Shown piece by piece: positions 34,413-44,136 of a DNA stretch of 64,000 bases. Every line of letters begins with the position of its first letter. The stretch's first letter is position 1. A program made the translations under genes and the position numbers. Origin of the DNA: Nocardiopsis sp. N85. Its GTDB lineage: Bacteria > Actinomycetota > Actinomycetes > Streptosporangiales > Streptosporangiaceae. The notes below the pieces were generated by a model. It saw only the letters and a list, made by a program, of their open reading frames with translations. It searched no databases and was not told the origin of the DNA. The DNA lies in NCBI RefSeq assembly GCF_028882275.1, contig NZ_JARBUT010000026.1, forward strand, positions 20,101-84,100, given 5' to 3'.

Positions 34413-35008
34413 GCACGAACGACGGGCGCGGGGAACCGGGCACCACGGACGGGCGCAGGATCAAGGGCGAACGACGCAGAGGGCTGCTCGTGGACGCCAC
34501 CATGCGGGTGATCGAACGCGAGGGCGTCGCCGCGGTCAGTCAACGCCGGGTGGCGGCGGAGGCGGGGGTCCCGCCCAGCGCCGTCACCTACCACTACGCC
34601 TCGATCGACGACCTGTTGGTGGCCACCCTCACCCGGGTCAACGATTCCTACGTCACGGCGTTGGAGGCCCTGTCCGACGACCGGGACGAGGCGTTGCGCG
34701 GTCTGGCCGGGATCATCGCGCGCCGCGGCTCCGGACGGGCGCACCTGATGGCCGAATGCGAACTCTTCCTGATGGCCGCCCGCCGTCCGGCGCTGCGCCC
34801 GGAGGTCGATCGCTGGAACCGGGCCGTGGACGCCTTCCTCGCCCCGAGGCTGGCCGACCCGGCCGATCGCGCGGGGGTCGCGGCCGCCATCGACGGCTTG
34901 TTCCTGCGCGGATGCGTCGAGGATCCCCCGCCCGGGGTCGAGGAGGTGCACCGGATCATCGTCCGGCTCGTGCCCGGGCGGCGTAACGGCCCGGCGGGAC
35001 CCCGATGA
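34409..35008 (+). CDS. TetR-family regulator, probable CTG start
   Basis: 199 residues if translation begins at CTG 34409. The HTH region is RRGLLVDATMRVIEREGVAA, VSQRRVAAEAGVPPSAVTYH, YASIDDLLVATLTRV. No ATG, GTG or TTG exists between the SMR stop and the middle of helix 1; the only alternative, GTG 34490, would cut the first helix. GGGAGG at 34397-34402 sits 6 bases before the CTG, and CTGA overlaps the SMR stop, so coupled translation from CTG is the best reading. It is likely the SMR exporter's repressor. Confidence 0.75.
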   Translation: MSTNDGRGEPGTTDGRRIKGERRRGLLVDATMRVIEREGVAAVSQRRVAAEAGVPPSAVTYHYASIDDLLVATLTRVNDSYVTALEALSDDRDEALRGLAGIIARRGSGRAHLMAECELFLMAARRPALRPEVDRWNRAVDAFLAPRLADPADRAGVAAAIDGLFLRGCVEDPPPGVEEVHRIIVRLVPGRRNGPAGPR

Positions 35009-35783
35009 CCGCGGTGAACTCCCGCGTCAGATGGGCCTGGTCGCTGAATCCGAGCTCGACGGCCAACCGGCCCCAGTCGGGCGGCGTGCCCCGGCGTGCC
35101 CGTTCGGCCGCCTCGTAGAAGCGGTAGCGGCGGATGACCGACTTGGGGCCCGGACCCACGTGGTCGGCGAACCGTCGCTGCAACAGCCGGACACCGAGCC
35201 CCTCGCGCGCGGCCAGGTCCGCCACCCCGAGGGCCGTCGGGTCGGCCGCCACCCGTTCCACGATGTCGCGGGTCCCCTCCGCGGGGTGGGGGTCGGCGGG
35301 CGCCAGGGCGGCCAGGAAGTCCTCGACCCGGGCCAGGAGCGGTGCCACGGCGTCGGGGTCCCCGGGGTCGAGATCGCGGACCGCCCGTTCGAGTTCCTCC
35401 CCACCGGGCAACGCCTCCCCCGCAGGCAGCGAGGTGTCGATCAGCGCGTGCAACGGGCGGTCGGCGAACGACCGGAACCCGGCGGGCCGGAACATCACCC
35501 CCAGTGCCCACCCCCGACCGTCGAGACGTCGGCCGACCGGTCCCGCGGCCGGCCCGTGCACGGTCGCCGTGCCGTCGGTGAACACGAGGTTCACCACCGG
35601 ATGGGCCAGGACCCGCTGGGTGAACGGCTCCCGCCCGGTGAGATCCCAGGTCGCCACCCAGTGGCGGTCCACGAACCGGGCGAGCGCGGGAGAGGGGGGA
35701 TGGCGATCCAACCGGAACCGGGCGAGCCCGGTGGCCGGGTCGATGATCCCGCGCGCGTCCTCTTCGACGGGTCGTACGTCCAT
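34956..35783 (-). CDS. AraC-family transcriptional regulator
   Basis: A 275-residue regulator with a C-terminal AraC/XylS double HTH: LGVADLAAREGLGVRLLQRR for the first, RLAVELGFSDQAHLTREFTA for the second, and the closing GVPPGRYAARA. The N-terminal 150 residues hold a cupin-like sensory region (HPVVNLVFTDGTATVHGP). Its 3' end overlaps the TetR gene by 53 bases tail to tail. ATG 35783. Confidence 0.85.
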   Translation of the reverse strand: MDVRPVEEDARGIIDPATGLARFRLDRHPPSPALARFVDRHWVATWDLTGREPFTQRVLAHPVVNLVFTDGTATVHGPAAGPVGRRLDGRGWALGVMFRPAGFRSFADRPLHALIDTSLPAGEALPGGEELERAVRDLDPGDPDAVAPLLARVEDFLAALAPADPHPAEGTRDIVERVAADPTALGVADLAAREGLGVRLLQRRFADHVGPGPKSVIRRYRFYEAAERARRGTPPDWGRLAVELGFSDQAHLTREFTAVIGVPPGRYAARARAGR

Positions 35784-36255
35784 CACCCCAGTGTGATCGA
35801 TGGTCCCGACACTCCGCCGACCCGCGAACGGTCCACCGGCTCTCCGGGGCTCCGGCTCTCCGGGGCTCCGGCGCTCCGTCCGATCGCGGAGGTCGTCGGC
35901 GCGGTCCGTCTCCGGAACGCCCGATCGACGGGACTCCGCCCGGAGGCGGAGGACGTTGCACGGCGGTCCGCCCGGCCCACCCACGGCATGAGCGCCGAAG
36001 GTCGTACCGCGTGGCCCACCTCCGGGACCTCCCCTCGACGGAGCTCGGTCCGAGCCCGGACGCCGTTTCACGGCGGATCGCCCCCGGGCCTTCCCGGCCC
36101 GGGAACCGGTCCGGCGCGGAGGGCGCTTCGCGGCTGATCACCCCGGGCGTCCCCCGCCCGCGTACGGCTCGGACGCGGATGTCGTTTTCCTTCAAGACGG
36201 CGCGCCGCCGGCCCGACAGGATGAGGGCTCAACGGCACCCGAAAGGAACTTCGTC
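35784..36255. other. Gene-free stretch between AraC and TIGR03086 genes
   Basis: About 470 bases with no believable frame. A tandem CTCCGGGGCTCCGG-type repeat lies at 35841-35876, and repeated ACTCCG/CGGGAC pieces follow. The divergent promoters of the two flanking genes must be here; AAAGGA at 36242-36247 is the ribosome site of the right-hand gene. Confidence 0.45.
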
Positions 36256-36807
36256 GTGAACGACATCGCCGCGCGCTACTCCCGCCTGTCCGACGCCTTC
36301 GCCGCCATGGTGGCGACGGTCCCGGAAGAACGCTGGTCATCGCCCTCGCCGTGTCCGGAGTGGACCGCCCGTGAGGTGGTCGGCCACGTCGTGGACACCC
36401 AGGGCATGTTCCTCGGTCTGGTCGGCCGGGAACTCGGGGACGTCCCGAAGGCCGCCGATGACCCGGTGGCCTCCTGGGACGCCGCGCGGGCCGTGGTCCT
36501 GGCCGATCTCGCCGATCCCGAGCGGGCCGGCACCGCATTCGACGGGTTCTTCGGCCGCACCACGTTCGCCGAGGCCGTCGACCGGTTCTTGAACTTCGAC
36601 CTGATCGTGCACCGGTGGGATCTGGCCCGTGCCACCGGAGGGGACGAGCGACTCGACCCCGATGACGTGCGATGGGCCCGTGAGGCGACCGCCGCGTTCG
36701 GGGACGCGCTGCGCGGCGACGGGGTGTGCGGCCCCGAACTCACCCCGCCCGGCGACGCCGACGAGCAGACCCGTCTGCTCGCCTTCCTCGGCCGCCGCAG
36801 CTGGTGA
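36256..36807 (+). CDS. TIGR03086-type (mycothiol maleylpyruvate isomerase-like) metal-binding protein
   Basis: A 183-residue DinB-like four-helix protein. Features: RYSRLSDAFAAMVATVPEER, CPEWTAREVVGHVVDTQGMF with a metal-binding His, FLNFDLIVHRWDLARATGG with the second His, and AFGDALRG near the end. Such proteins are frequent in actinomycetes and some use mycothiol. GTG 36256. Function not fixed. Confidence 0.85.
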   Translation: MNDIAARYSRLSDAFAAMVATVPEERWSSPSPCPEWTAREVVGHVVDTQGMFLGLVGRELGDVPKAADDPVASWDAARAVVLADLADPERAGTAFDGFFGRTTFAEAVDRFLNFDLIVHRWDLARATGGDERLDPDDVRWAREATAAFGDALRGDGVCGPELTPPGDADEQTRLLAFLGRRSW

Positions 36808-36812
36808 CCGTT

Positions 36813-36854
36813 CCGCCCCCGCCCGAGGGGACGACGACCCTCGGGCGGGGGCGG
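36813..36854. terminator. Bidirectional terminator with 17-bp stem
   Basis: Perfect stem CCGCCCCCGCCCGAGGG / CCCTCGGGCGGGGGCGG with an 8-base loop in the 53-base gap between convergent genes. Confidence 0.85.
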
Positions 36855-36860
36855 CTCCGA

Positions 36861-38861
36861 TCATGGTCGGCGGCGGACACCGTCCCGGGCCACCCCGACC
36901 AGCAGGCGGAGCACCAACAGGGCGGCCACCACCAGCAGCAGCCACGCGGCACCGTTGAGGAGCTGGGCTCGCGCGGACATCTGCGACCACACCACATCGG
37001 GCCCGTCGGTGACGTTGAACAACCCCACCGACATCAGTCCGGTGGCCACCGCCAGCACGGTGAGGATCGCCCGCTGGGCCAGATCACCGATGAGCCTGCG
37101 GTCGTCCGGATGGGCGAACGGACGCACCTGCACGGTGAACCTGCCCTTGTGCAACTGGTCGGTGATCCGGTCCAACCGCCGCGGCAGCCGGCGCAGTGTG
37201 GGCAGCAGGGCGATGATCTCGTCCGCCGCCAGGTCGCGCAGCGCCTCACCGCGCAGCTGTTCCGACATCCGGTCCCCGGCGAACCGCTTGGCCTCGGCGA
37301 CGGTGTCGAACCCCGGCGACAGGTGCACCAGGGTGCCCTCCAGGGTGGCCAGGGCCCGGAAGACCGCCGCCAGCTCCGCCGGAAGGGTGAGCCCGAACCG
37401 GGTGACGATGAGCAGCAGTTCGGTGAACATCCGCATGCTCGCGGTCATCCCGGCCTGGAGGTAGCGCGCCATGAACTGACCCAGCGCCCGGCGCAACCGC
37501 TCTCCGTCCACCCCCTCGGGGTCGGTGACCACGTCGAGGAGGGTGTCGGTGAGCAGGACCGCGTCGCGACGGTCCAAGGCCATCAACATGAGCCGCAGCG
37601 ACTCCCGGGTCTGGCCGTCCAGGCGCCCCACCGACCCGTAGTCGAGCAGGCCCACCCCTCCCTCGTCGAGCACCATGATGTTGCCGGGGTGCGGGTCGGC
37701 GTGGAAGATGCCGCTGATCATCACCTGTTCGAGCAGGCAGTTCAGCAGGACCCGGGCGATCTCCTCACCGTCGACGTCGGCGGGGTCGACGGAGCCGATG
37801 GAGACGCCGTGCAGCCGTTCCATCACCAGCACCCCCCTGCTGGTGTAGGCGTCGTACACCCGGGGGATGCGCACCGGGGAGTCGTGGGCGGCCTCGGCGA
37901 CGGCGGCGATGTTGGCCGCCTCCACCTCGAAGTCCAGCTCTTCCACCAGCGCCTCGGCGAACCCCTCGGCCAGGTCCACCACGCCGATGGCCGGTCCCCA
38001 GTCGGTGTACTCGTCGAAGCGCGCGGCCAAGCGGCGGATGATGTCCAGGTCGCGGTGGACGAGCGGGGCGATCCCGGGCCGCTGCACCTTGACCACCACC
38101 TCCTCCCCGTCGACCAGGCGCGCGGTGTGCGCTTGGGCGATGGACGCGGCGGCCAGCGGCTCGTCGGAGAAGTCGGTGAAGACGTCGTCCACCGGGCGGC
38201 CCAGTTCCCGTTCGACCGCGTCACGGATCCGCTCCGCCGGAACCGGGGCCACCTCGCTGTGGAGCCGCCCCAGTTCCTCGACGAACACCGGTGGGAGCAG
38301 GTCGCGTCGGGTGGCCAGCACCTGGCCCAGCTTGACGAACACCACCCCGGCCTCCTCCAGGGAGCCGGCCAGTGATCGGGCCAGGCGCCGCTGGGTGGAG
38401 GTGTCCTCGCCGTCCTCCTTGCGCCCGGAGACGTAGCCCCACAGGCCCCGCCGGGCCAGGATCCACATGATCTGGCGGTAGCGGCGCACCCGGCCGAACC
38501 AGTCGAACACCGCCCGCACCGCGTGCACCGGTCGAGGTCGGGTGCCGCGAGGGACGGCCAGTTCCAGCCCGACGAAGGCGAGCAGCGCCACGGCGGCCGA
38601 CATCAGCATGGTCACGCTGACGTACTCCGGCCCCGGTGCCGTGACGGGGACCTCCTGCGCCAACCGTTCGAGGGAGCCGTAGTACAGCACCGCCGCCGCG
38701 GCCGACCCCAGGAACAGTCCGACCAGCCCGGACAGGGCCAGGCGCGGCAGGCTGAAGGGGACGCCCATCATCCGGCTGGCCAGCAGGCCCAGGCCGATCA
38801 GCAGGGCGACGAAGAGCAGCAGGGAGAAGAGTTGGAGGATCCCCTCTCCCACGTAGACCAT
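36861..38861 (-). CDS. ABC1/UbiB-family atypical kinase, membrane-anchored
   Basis: A 666-residue protein. Three N-terminal hydrophobic segments (about 5-25, 35-60, 80-100) are followed by the ABC1 kinase-like domain: KxGQ motif VFVKLGQVLATRRDLLP, LAAASIAQAHTARL, VVVKVQRPG, HADPHPGNIMVL and GLLDYGSVG (DFG reads DYG). Two more membrane helices end the protein (LTVLAVATGLMSVGLF and WLLLVVAALLVLRLLVGV). UbiB-type proteins support quinone or lipid metabolism. I take ATG 38861; GTG 38873 or GTG/ATG further up to 39002 are open alternatives. Confidence 0.85.
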   Translation of the reverse strand: MVYVGEGILQLFSLLLFVALLIGLGLLASRMMGVPFSLPRLALSGLVGLFLGSAAAAVLYYGSLERLAQEVPVTAPGPEYVSVTMLMSAAVALLAFVGLELAVPRGTRPRPVHAVRAVFDWFGRVRRYRQIMWILARRGLWGYVSGRKEDGEDTSTQRRLARSLAGSLEEAGVVFVKLGQVLATRRDLLPPVFVEELGRLHSEVAPVPAERIRDAVERELGRPVDDVFTDFSDEPLAAASIAQAHTARLVDGEEVVVKVQRPGIAPLVHRDLDIIRRLAARFDEYTDWGPAIGVVDLAEGFAEALVEELDFEVEAANIAAVAEAAHDSPVRIPRVYDAYTSRGVLVMERLHGVSIGSVDPADVDGEEIARVLLNCLLEQVMISGIFHADPHPGNIMVLDEGGVGLLDYGSVGRLDGQTRESLRLMLMALDRRDAVLLTDTLLDVVTDPEGVDGERLRRALGQFMARYLQAGMTASMRMFTELLLIVTRFGLTLPAELAAVFRALATLEGTLVHLSPGFDTVAEAKRFAGDRMSEQLRGEALRDLAADEIIALLPTLRRLPRRLDRITDQLHKGRFTVQVRPFAHPDDRRLIGDLAQRAILTVLAVATGLMSVGLFNVTDGPDVVWSQMSARAQLLNGAAWLLLVVAALLVLRLLVGVARDGVRRRP

Positions 38862-39117
38862 GGCGAGGTACACGGTCGGGAACTCGCTTTCCAGCAGGTG
38901 CCGGACGGGGGCGCCGGCGGCGGTCGGGACGATGGCTCGGGGACGGGGGGGCGTGGACGGCGGTCGGGCGAGAGGATCCCCGGCGTCGCGCACCCGCGAC
39001 ACCCATGACGTCCATGACGTCCCCGGCGTCCTCCGCTTCGGATTTCCAGCCTGCCAGGTCCGCCCTCCGCGCGACAGCGCCGGTCACGACCTGTGGAAAA
39101 CCACCGGTGACACGGGA

Positions 39118-39148
39118 AGGGCCGGGATCCCGCACGGATCCCGGCCCT
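39118..39148 (-). terminator. Terminator of the PBP4-type carboxypeptidase gene
   Basis: Perfect 13-bp stem AGGGCCGGGATCC / GGATCCCGGCCCT with a CGCAC loop, 15 bases past the stop on the minus strand. Confidence 0.8.
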
Positions 39149-39162
39149 CGATCACCCGTGGA

Positions 39163-40752
39163 TCAGCAGGTCAGCTCCCACGAGCACTCCAGCTCACCGC
39201 TCTCGGGGTTCTCCTGGACGCGGGCGCCCTGCGCGAGCGTGCCCGCCGGCGCCGTGTGCCCCAGGTGCTCGGCCAGCCGGACCGCGATCGCGTTCTGCAC
39301 GGCGAGGGGCGCCGGACCCGTGTGGTTGTTGTTGACGATCGAGAAGACCAGACCGTCGCCGCCACCGGGCGCCGCCACGTAGCCGGACAGGGCGCTGACG
39401 CCGCTCATCGTGCCCGTCTTGGCCGTGACCGCTCCCTGGGCGGCGGTGCCCACCATGCGGGCGCGCAGCGTGCCACCCGTGAAGGGGTCCTCGATACCGG
39501 CCACCGGCAGCGCCGACGCCCACACCGGGTACCAGTCGGCGTCGCGCGTGCTCGCCAACAGGTCGACGACCGCGTTCGCCGTCACCCGGTCGGTACGGGA
39601 CAGTCCGGAACCGTCGTGGAACACCACACCCGAGGTGTCCACGCCCAGCCCGGCCACGGCCTCCTCGACCCCGACCCGTCCGGCCGCCCAGGTGCCCTGG
39701 TCTGCGGTCTCCCGGCCGATGGACTTGACCAGCATCTCGGCGTGGCCGTTGTTGCTGAACTTCATGTACGGCACGAAGATCTCGGCCAGGTCCGGCGAGG
39801 TGTGGTCGGCGACGACCCTCGTGCGCAGGTCGTCGGGCACCTCGCCCTGTTCGACCCCGCCGCGCACCGTGACCCCGTGCTCTTCCAGCGCCCGCTCGAA
39901 CAGGTGCCCGGCCAGTCCGGCGGGCTCGTCCACGGTGCGCAGGACCGCGATCGGGGCGGCGCCCTGCGGAACGGATCCGCTCACCACGATGGTGTTGGTG
40001 CCGACGGGGCGGTCGACCACGAGGGTGTTGCCGCTGCCGGCCGCGCCGGTGGTGGCCCGGTTGTCCAGTTCCATGTAGCCCTCGGCGGCGCCCAGGTCGA
40101 CCGTGGGGGCACCGCCCTGGGCGGCGGCCGTGACGGTGACCTCGGTGACGCCGGTGTCGTAGCGCTCCCCGTGGGCGACGGTGAGCGCGGAGATCTGCGC
40201 CGAGTAGGCGTAGGGCTCGTCCTCGGGCCACCAGTCGTCGACCAGGCGCTCGTCGTCGAACCAGGTGTCGTCGGCGTACACGTCGCCCTTGACGACCTTG
40301 ACACCGGCGGCGGCGACATCGGCCGCCAAGGCGTCGATGTCCGCGGCGGAAAGGGTCGGGTCGCCCCCGCCGACGAGGTAGACGTCCTGCACCGTGCGCG
40401 GCTTCCCGCGATGGGCGGGGATGACCACCTCGGTGTCGAACGTGTGGTCCGGGCCCAGGACCTCCAGCGCGGCGGCGGCCGTGAACAGCTTCATGTTGGA
40501 GGCGGGGACGAACGGCGAGTCGGCGTCACGGGAGTACAGCTCCTCACCCGTCACCGGGTCGAGGACGACCACCCCGGAGTCCGCCACCGAGGGGTCGGCC
40601 AGGATCGTGTCGAGGTCGGCCCGCAGGTCGGCCGCCTCGGCGGCCGGGTCCGCGTGCGCGGGGGCGGCGAACACGGTGACCGGTATCAGTGCGGCGGCGG
40701 CCACCGCGGTCCACCGGCGTCGCGCGCACGCGAGGGGGGTAGGGGTTCTCAT
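39163..40752 (-). CDS. dacB: D-alanyl-D-alanine carboxypeptidase/endopeptidase (PBP4, DacB type)
   Basis: A 529-residue exported serine peptidase that trims peptidoglycan stems. Signal peptide 1-34 (RRRWTAVAAAALIPVTVFAA, cut after AHA). SxxK motif FVPASNMKLFTAAAAL (Ser85, Lys88), SxN in MKFSNNGHAEMLVKS, KTG in VTAKTGTMSGVSALSGYV. The domain II insertion typical of PBP4 lies between SxxK and SxN (about 100-330). ATG 40752. An A/T-rich promoter area (40800-40915) precedes it. Confidence 0.92.
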   Translation of the reverse strand: MRTPTPLACARRRWTAVAAAALIPVTVFAAPAHADPAAEAADLRADLDTILADPSVADSGVVVLDPVTGEELYSRDADSPFVPASNMKLFTAAAALEVLGPDHTFDTEVVIPAHRGKPRTVQDVYLVGGGDPTLSAADIDALAADVAAAGVKVVKGDVYADDTWFDDERLVDDWWPEDEPYAYSAQISALTVAHGERYDTGVTEVTVTAAAQGGAPTVDLGAAEGYMELDNRATTGAAGSGNTLVVDRPVGTNTIVVSGSVPQGAAPIAVLRTVDEPAGLAGHLFERALEEHGVTVRGGVEQGEVPDDLRTRVVADHTSPDLAEIFVPYMKFSNNGHAEMLVKSIGRETADQGTWAAGRVGVEEAVAGLGVDTSGVVFHDGSGLSRTDRVTANAVVDLLASTRDADWYPVWASALPVAGIEDPFTGGTLRARMVGTAAQGAVTAKTGTMSGVSALSGYVAAPGGGDGLVFSIVNNNHTGPAPLAVQNAIAVRLAEHLGHTAPAGTLAQGARVQENPESGELECSWELTC

Positions 40753-40938
40753 GGATCTCCCAACGGCTCGGACGGAAGATCACGAACCTAACCGAATCTC
40801 ACCGTGGGTCGCCACGCACACGCCGAACGTGCGAAACGTTCTTTCATCCCACAGCAGGCCAGAACCCCAACAAATTTTTATTACAGCCGAAAATAGGCCA
40901 CAACCGGACACCACGCCGGCCTCTCCGACCCGACGGAG

Positions 40939-40976
40939 CGTGGTGTCGGGGAGATCCTGCCCTCCCCGACACCACG
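40939..40976 (-). terminator. Second terminator behind the peptide ABC operon
   Basis: Perfect 15-bp stem CGTGGTGTCGGGGAG / CTCCCCGACACCACG with an 8-base loop, in tandem with the hairpin at 40989-41026. Confidence 0.8.
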
Positions 40977-40988
40977 GATGACCCGAAG

Positions 40989-41026
40989 GCGCCGTTCCCG
41001 GCCCGAACAGCCCCGGGAACGGTGCC
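40989..41026 (-). terminator. First terminator behind the peptide ABC operon
   Basis: Stem CCGTTCCCGG / CCGGGAACGG extended by near-matches, 10 bases past the ATPase stop. Confidence 0.75.
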
Positions 41027-41035
41027 GTGTCCGGG

Positions 41036-43204
41036 TCAGATCAGCTCCACCACCTGGGAGTAGTGGCAGGCGTCGCGGTGGCCCGTCCCCCGGTCCAGCA
41101 GTTCGGGGGGCTCCTCCACGCACAGGTTCCGCCGCGCGTCGTCCAGTTCGTTCGCGAACTTCGGGCACCGCGTCCGGAACCGGCACCCCGAGGGGGGATC
41201 GGCCGGGCTGGGCACGTCACCGGTCACCACGATCCGCTCGCGGGTCCGCTCCTTGACCGGGTCCGGCAGCGGGATCGCCGAGATGAGGGCCTGCGTGTAC
41301 GGGTGGGCGGGGGCGGCGAACAGCTCCTCCGTCGTACCCGTCTCCATCACCTTGCCGAGGTACATCACGGCCACCCGGTCGGCGATGTGCCGGACCACCG
41401 AGAGGTCGTGCGAGACGAACAGGTACGACAGCCCCAGTTCGTCCTGGAGGTCCTCCAGCAGGTTGATCACACCGGCCTGGATGGACACGTCCAACGCCGA
41501 CACGGGCTCGTCGAGGATGAGCACCTTCGGGTTGAGCGACAGCGCCCGGGCGATGCCGATGCGCTGACGCTGACCGCCGGAGAACTCGTGCGGGTAGCGG
41601 GAACCGTGCTCGGGGTTGAGCCCGACCAGTTCCAGCAGCTCCTTGACCCGTGCCTTGGCGGTCCTGCCCTGCCCGTGGATCTGCATGGGCTCGGCGATGA
41701 TGTCGGTGACCGTCATGCGCGGGTCCAGGGACGCGAACGGGTCCTGGAACACCAGTTGCAGGTCGCGTCGGAGCGGCCGCATCTGGGCGTCGCTGAGCGT
41801 GTGCAGCGGCTGTCCCATGTAGGTGACCTCGCCCGACGTCTGCCGGATGAGCTGGAGCAGGAGTCGGGCCGTCGTGGACTTGCCGCACCCGGACTCGCCG
41901 ACGAGGGCGAGGGTCTCGTGCTCGCGCAACTCCAGGGAGATCCCGGAGACCGCCTGGACCTCACCGATCTTGCGCCGCAGGATGCCCTTGGAGCGGATCG
42001 GGAAGTTCTTCACCAGGTCGACGGCGGAGAGCAGCACCTCGGACGACGCCTCGTGCTCCCGCCCGCGTTCGGCGGAGGCCTCGGTGCCCTCCGCCCTGAC
42101 GGCCTCGACGGGCACCTCCGCGTCGAGGGACGTGGGGTGGAAGAGGTCTTCGGGCCGCACGTCCACCAGCCGCTCGCCGAAGTGGCAGGCGGCCATGTGA
42201 CGGTGGTGGAGGTCGGTCTCCTCCGCGTCGACCGCCTCCTTGAGGACCGGTTCCTCCGCGTGGCAGAGGGCCTCGGCCATCGGGCAGCGCGGTGCGAACC
42301 CGCAGCCCCGCGGCAGGTCGAGCAGAGACGGCGGCGTCCCCAGGATGGGGGTGAGCTTCTCGCCGCGCGCCTCGTCCATACGCGGAAGCGAGCCCAGGAG
42401 CCCCAGGGCGTAGGGCATCCGGGGGCGGTAGAAGACGTCCTCGACCGTCCCGGTCTCCACCAGACGGCCCGCGTACATCACGGCCACCCGGTCCACGTGC
42501 CCGGCCACGACGCCGAGGTCGTGGGTGATCAGCACCAGGGCGGCGCCGGTCTCCTGGCGTGCCGCCTCCAACGCCTCCAGCACCTGGGCCTGGACCGTCA
42601 CGTCCAGAGCGGTGGTGGGCTCGTCGGCGATGATGACGTCGGGGTCGTTGGCCATCGCGATGGCGATGACGACCCGCTGGCGCATGCCGCCGGAGAGCTC
42701 GTGCGGGTACTGGTCGACACGTCGGTCGGGGTGGGGGATGCCCACCTTGTCCAGCAGCTCGATCGCCCGCTCCCGGGCCTGTTGCTTGGTCACCTTGCGG
42801 TGGGTGAGGATCGCCTCGGCGATCTGGTAACCGATGGTGTACACCGGGTTCAGCGAGGTGAGCGGGTCCTGGAAGATCATGGCGATCTTCTCGCCGCGCA
42901 CCTTGCTGATCTGGGCGTCGTTGAGGCCGATGAGCTCCTGACCGAGCACCCGGGCCGAGCCGGTCACCTTCGCGGTCTTGGGCAGCAGACCCATGATCGC
43001 CATGGAGGTGACCGACTTGCCCGAGCCGGACTCGCCGACGATGCCCAGGGCCTCTCCCCTGCGCACCTGGTAGGAGACCCCGCGCACGGCCTGCAACGGG
43101 CCGTCCTCCGAGGAGAAGGTGACGTTGAGGTCCTGGACGTCCAGGACGATGTCCTTGTCGACGGCCGTCGAAGCGCCGTCGTTGATGTTCTCCGTCGTGG
43201 TCAT
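41036..43204 (-). CDS. Fused peptide ABC transporter ATPase (OppD-OppF)
   Basis: A 722-residue protein with two complete ABC domains. First: Walker A IVGESGSGKSVTS, signature HELSGGMRQRVV, Walker B DVIIADEPTTALDV, then the Cys-rich oligopeptide_HPY tail (GCGFAPRCPMAEALC). Linker about 365-395 is acidic. Second: LVGESGCGKSTTA, HEFSGGQRQRIG, KVLILDEPVSALDV and a second Cys tail (GCRFRTRCPKF). In most bacteria these are two genes. ATG 43204 overlaps the permease stop. It energises import of peptides or similar solutes. Confidence 0.93.
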   Translation of the reverse strand: MTTTENINDGASTAVDKDIVLDVQDLNVTFSSEDGPLQAVRGVSYQVRRGEALGIVGESGSGKSVTSMAIMGLLPKTAKVTGSARVLGQELIGLNDAQISKVRGEKIAMIFQDPLTSLNPVYTIGYQIAEAILTHRKVTKQQARERAIELLDKVGIPHPDRRVDQYPHELSGGMRQRVVIAIAMANDPDVIIADEPTTALDVTVQAQVLEALEAARQETGAALVLITHDLGVVAGHVDRVAVMYAGRLVETGTVEDVFYRPRMPYALGLLGSLPRMDEARGEKLTPILGTPPSLLDLPRGCGFAPRCPMAEALCHAEEPVLKEAVDAEETDLHHRHMAACHFGERLVDVRPEDLFHPTSLDAEVPVEAVRAEGTEASAERGREHEASSEVLLSAVDLVKNFPIRSKGILRRKIGEVQAVSGISLELREHETLALVGESGCGKSTTARLLLQLIRQTSGEVTYMGQPLHTLSDAQMRPLRRDLQLVFQDPFASLDPRMTVTDIIAEPMQIHGQGRTAKARVKELLELVGLNPEHGSRYPHEFSGGQRQRIGIARALSLNPKVLILDEPVSALDVSIQAGVINLLEDLQDELGLSYLFVSHDLSVVRHIADRVAVMYLGKVMETGTTEELFAAPAHPYTQALISAIPLPDPVKERTRERIVVTGDVPSPADPPSGCRFRTRCPKFANELDDARRNLCVEEPPELLDRGTGHRDACHYSQVVELI

Positions 43205-44136
43205 CGCCGCACCATCGTCTGTCGTGGGTCGAGGGCGTCCCGCAGGCCGTCACCGATGAAGTTGATCGTCAGGCAGATGAGGACGATCAGCACACCGGGC
43301 GGATAGAACAGCCATGGTCGGGTGAAGGCGGCCGTGCGCGCGCCCTCCACCATCTTCCCGAGGGAGATGTCCGGCGGTTGGATGCCGAACCCGATGAAGG
43401 ACAGTCCCGCCTCGGTCAGGACCGCCACCGCGATGAGCAGGGTGGCGGCGACGATGATGGGGCCGGCGGCGTTGGGCAGCAGGTGTCGGAAGATGATCCG
43501 GGACGCCTTGGCGCCGGCCGCGCGGGCCGCCTCGATGAACTCCTGCTCGCGCAGGGAGAGCACCACGCCGCGGACGACGCGGGCGATCGTCGCCCACGAG
43601 AACAGGCACATGATGAGCGCCACCGCGTACCAGGTGGCGCCGCCCCGCACGTTGCCGTTGATCGAGGCCACGGCGACGATGAGCGGGATGATGAGGAAGA
43701 TGTCGGCGATCCGCATCATGATCGCGTCGACCCGGCCCCGGTAGTAACCGGCGACGGCGCCCCAGGTGGCGCCGACCACGGTGGAGAGCACCGCGACGGT
43801 GAAGGCCACCTTGAGGGACTGCTGGGCGCCGCGCATGGTCTGCGCGAACACGTCGTTGCCCTGCTTGGTGGTGCCGAAGGGGTGGTCCCAGCTCGGGCCG
43901 GCGTTGCTGGGGATGTCGGAGTTGACGGTGTGGCCCCACTGCCAGACGAGGGGGCCCAGGAAGGCGAAGGCCGTGATCAGCGCGAGCAGGACCAGGCTGA
44001 TCATCGCGGCCCGGTGCCTGCGGAAACGGCGCCAGATGATCTGGATCTGGGTGAGGTCCCCGCCCTTCGCGACCGGCTGTTCGGGGTTCTCCGGGCCTCC
44101 ACCGCTCATCGCGATACGGCTCTGCATTTCACTCAT
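43201..44136 (-). CDS. Peptide ABC transporter permease (OppC/DppC type)
   Basis: A 311-residue inner-membrane permease with an N-terminal OppC segment (IIWRRFRRHRAAMISLVLLA) and six helices. EAA loop: EFIEAARAAGAKASRIIFRH; it touches the ATPase. ATG 44136 overlaps the OppB gene by 8 bases; its stop overlaps the ATPase start in ATGA. The HPFGTTKQGNDVFA loop is typical of DppC. Confidence 0.92.
   Translation of the reverse strand: MSEMQSRIAMSGGGPENPEQPVAKGGDLTQIQIIWRRFRRHRAAMISLVLLALITAFAFLGPLVWQWGHTVNSDIPSNAGPSWDHPFGTTKQGNDVFAQTMRGAQQSLKVAFTVAVLSTVVGATWGAVAGYYRGRVDAIMMRIADIFLIIPLIVAVASINGNVRGGATWYAVALIMCLFSWATIARVVRGVVLSLREQEFIEAARAAGAKASRIIFRHLLPNAAGPIIVAATLLIAVAVLTEAGLSFIGFGIQPPDISLGKMVEGARTAAFTRPWLFYPPGVLIVLICLTINFIGDGLRDALDPRQTMVRR

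Noticed and set aside
39194..40231. Long alternative minus-strand frame inside the PBP4-type gene
   Set aside because: Arg/Gly/His-rich shadow of the carboxypeptidase frame, which carries all three catalytic motifs.
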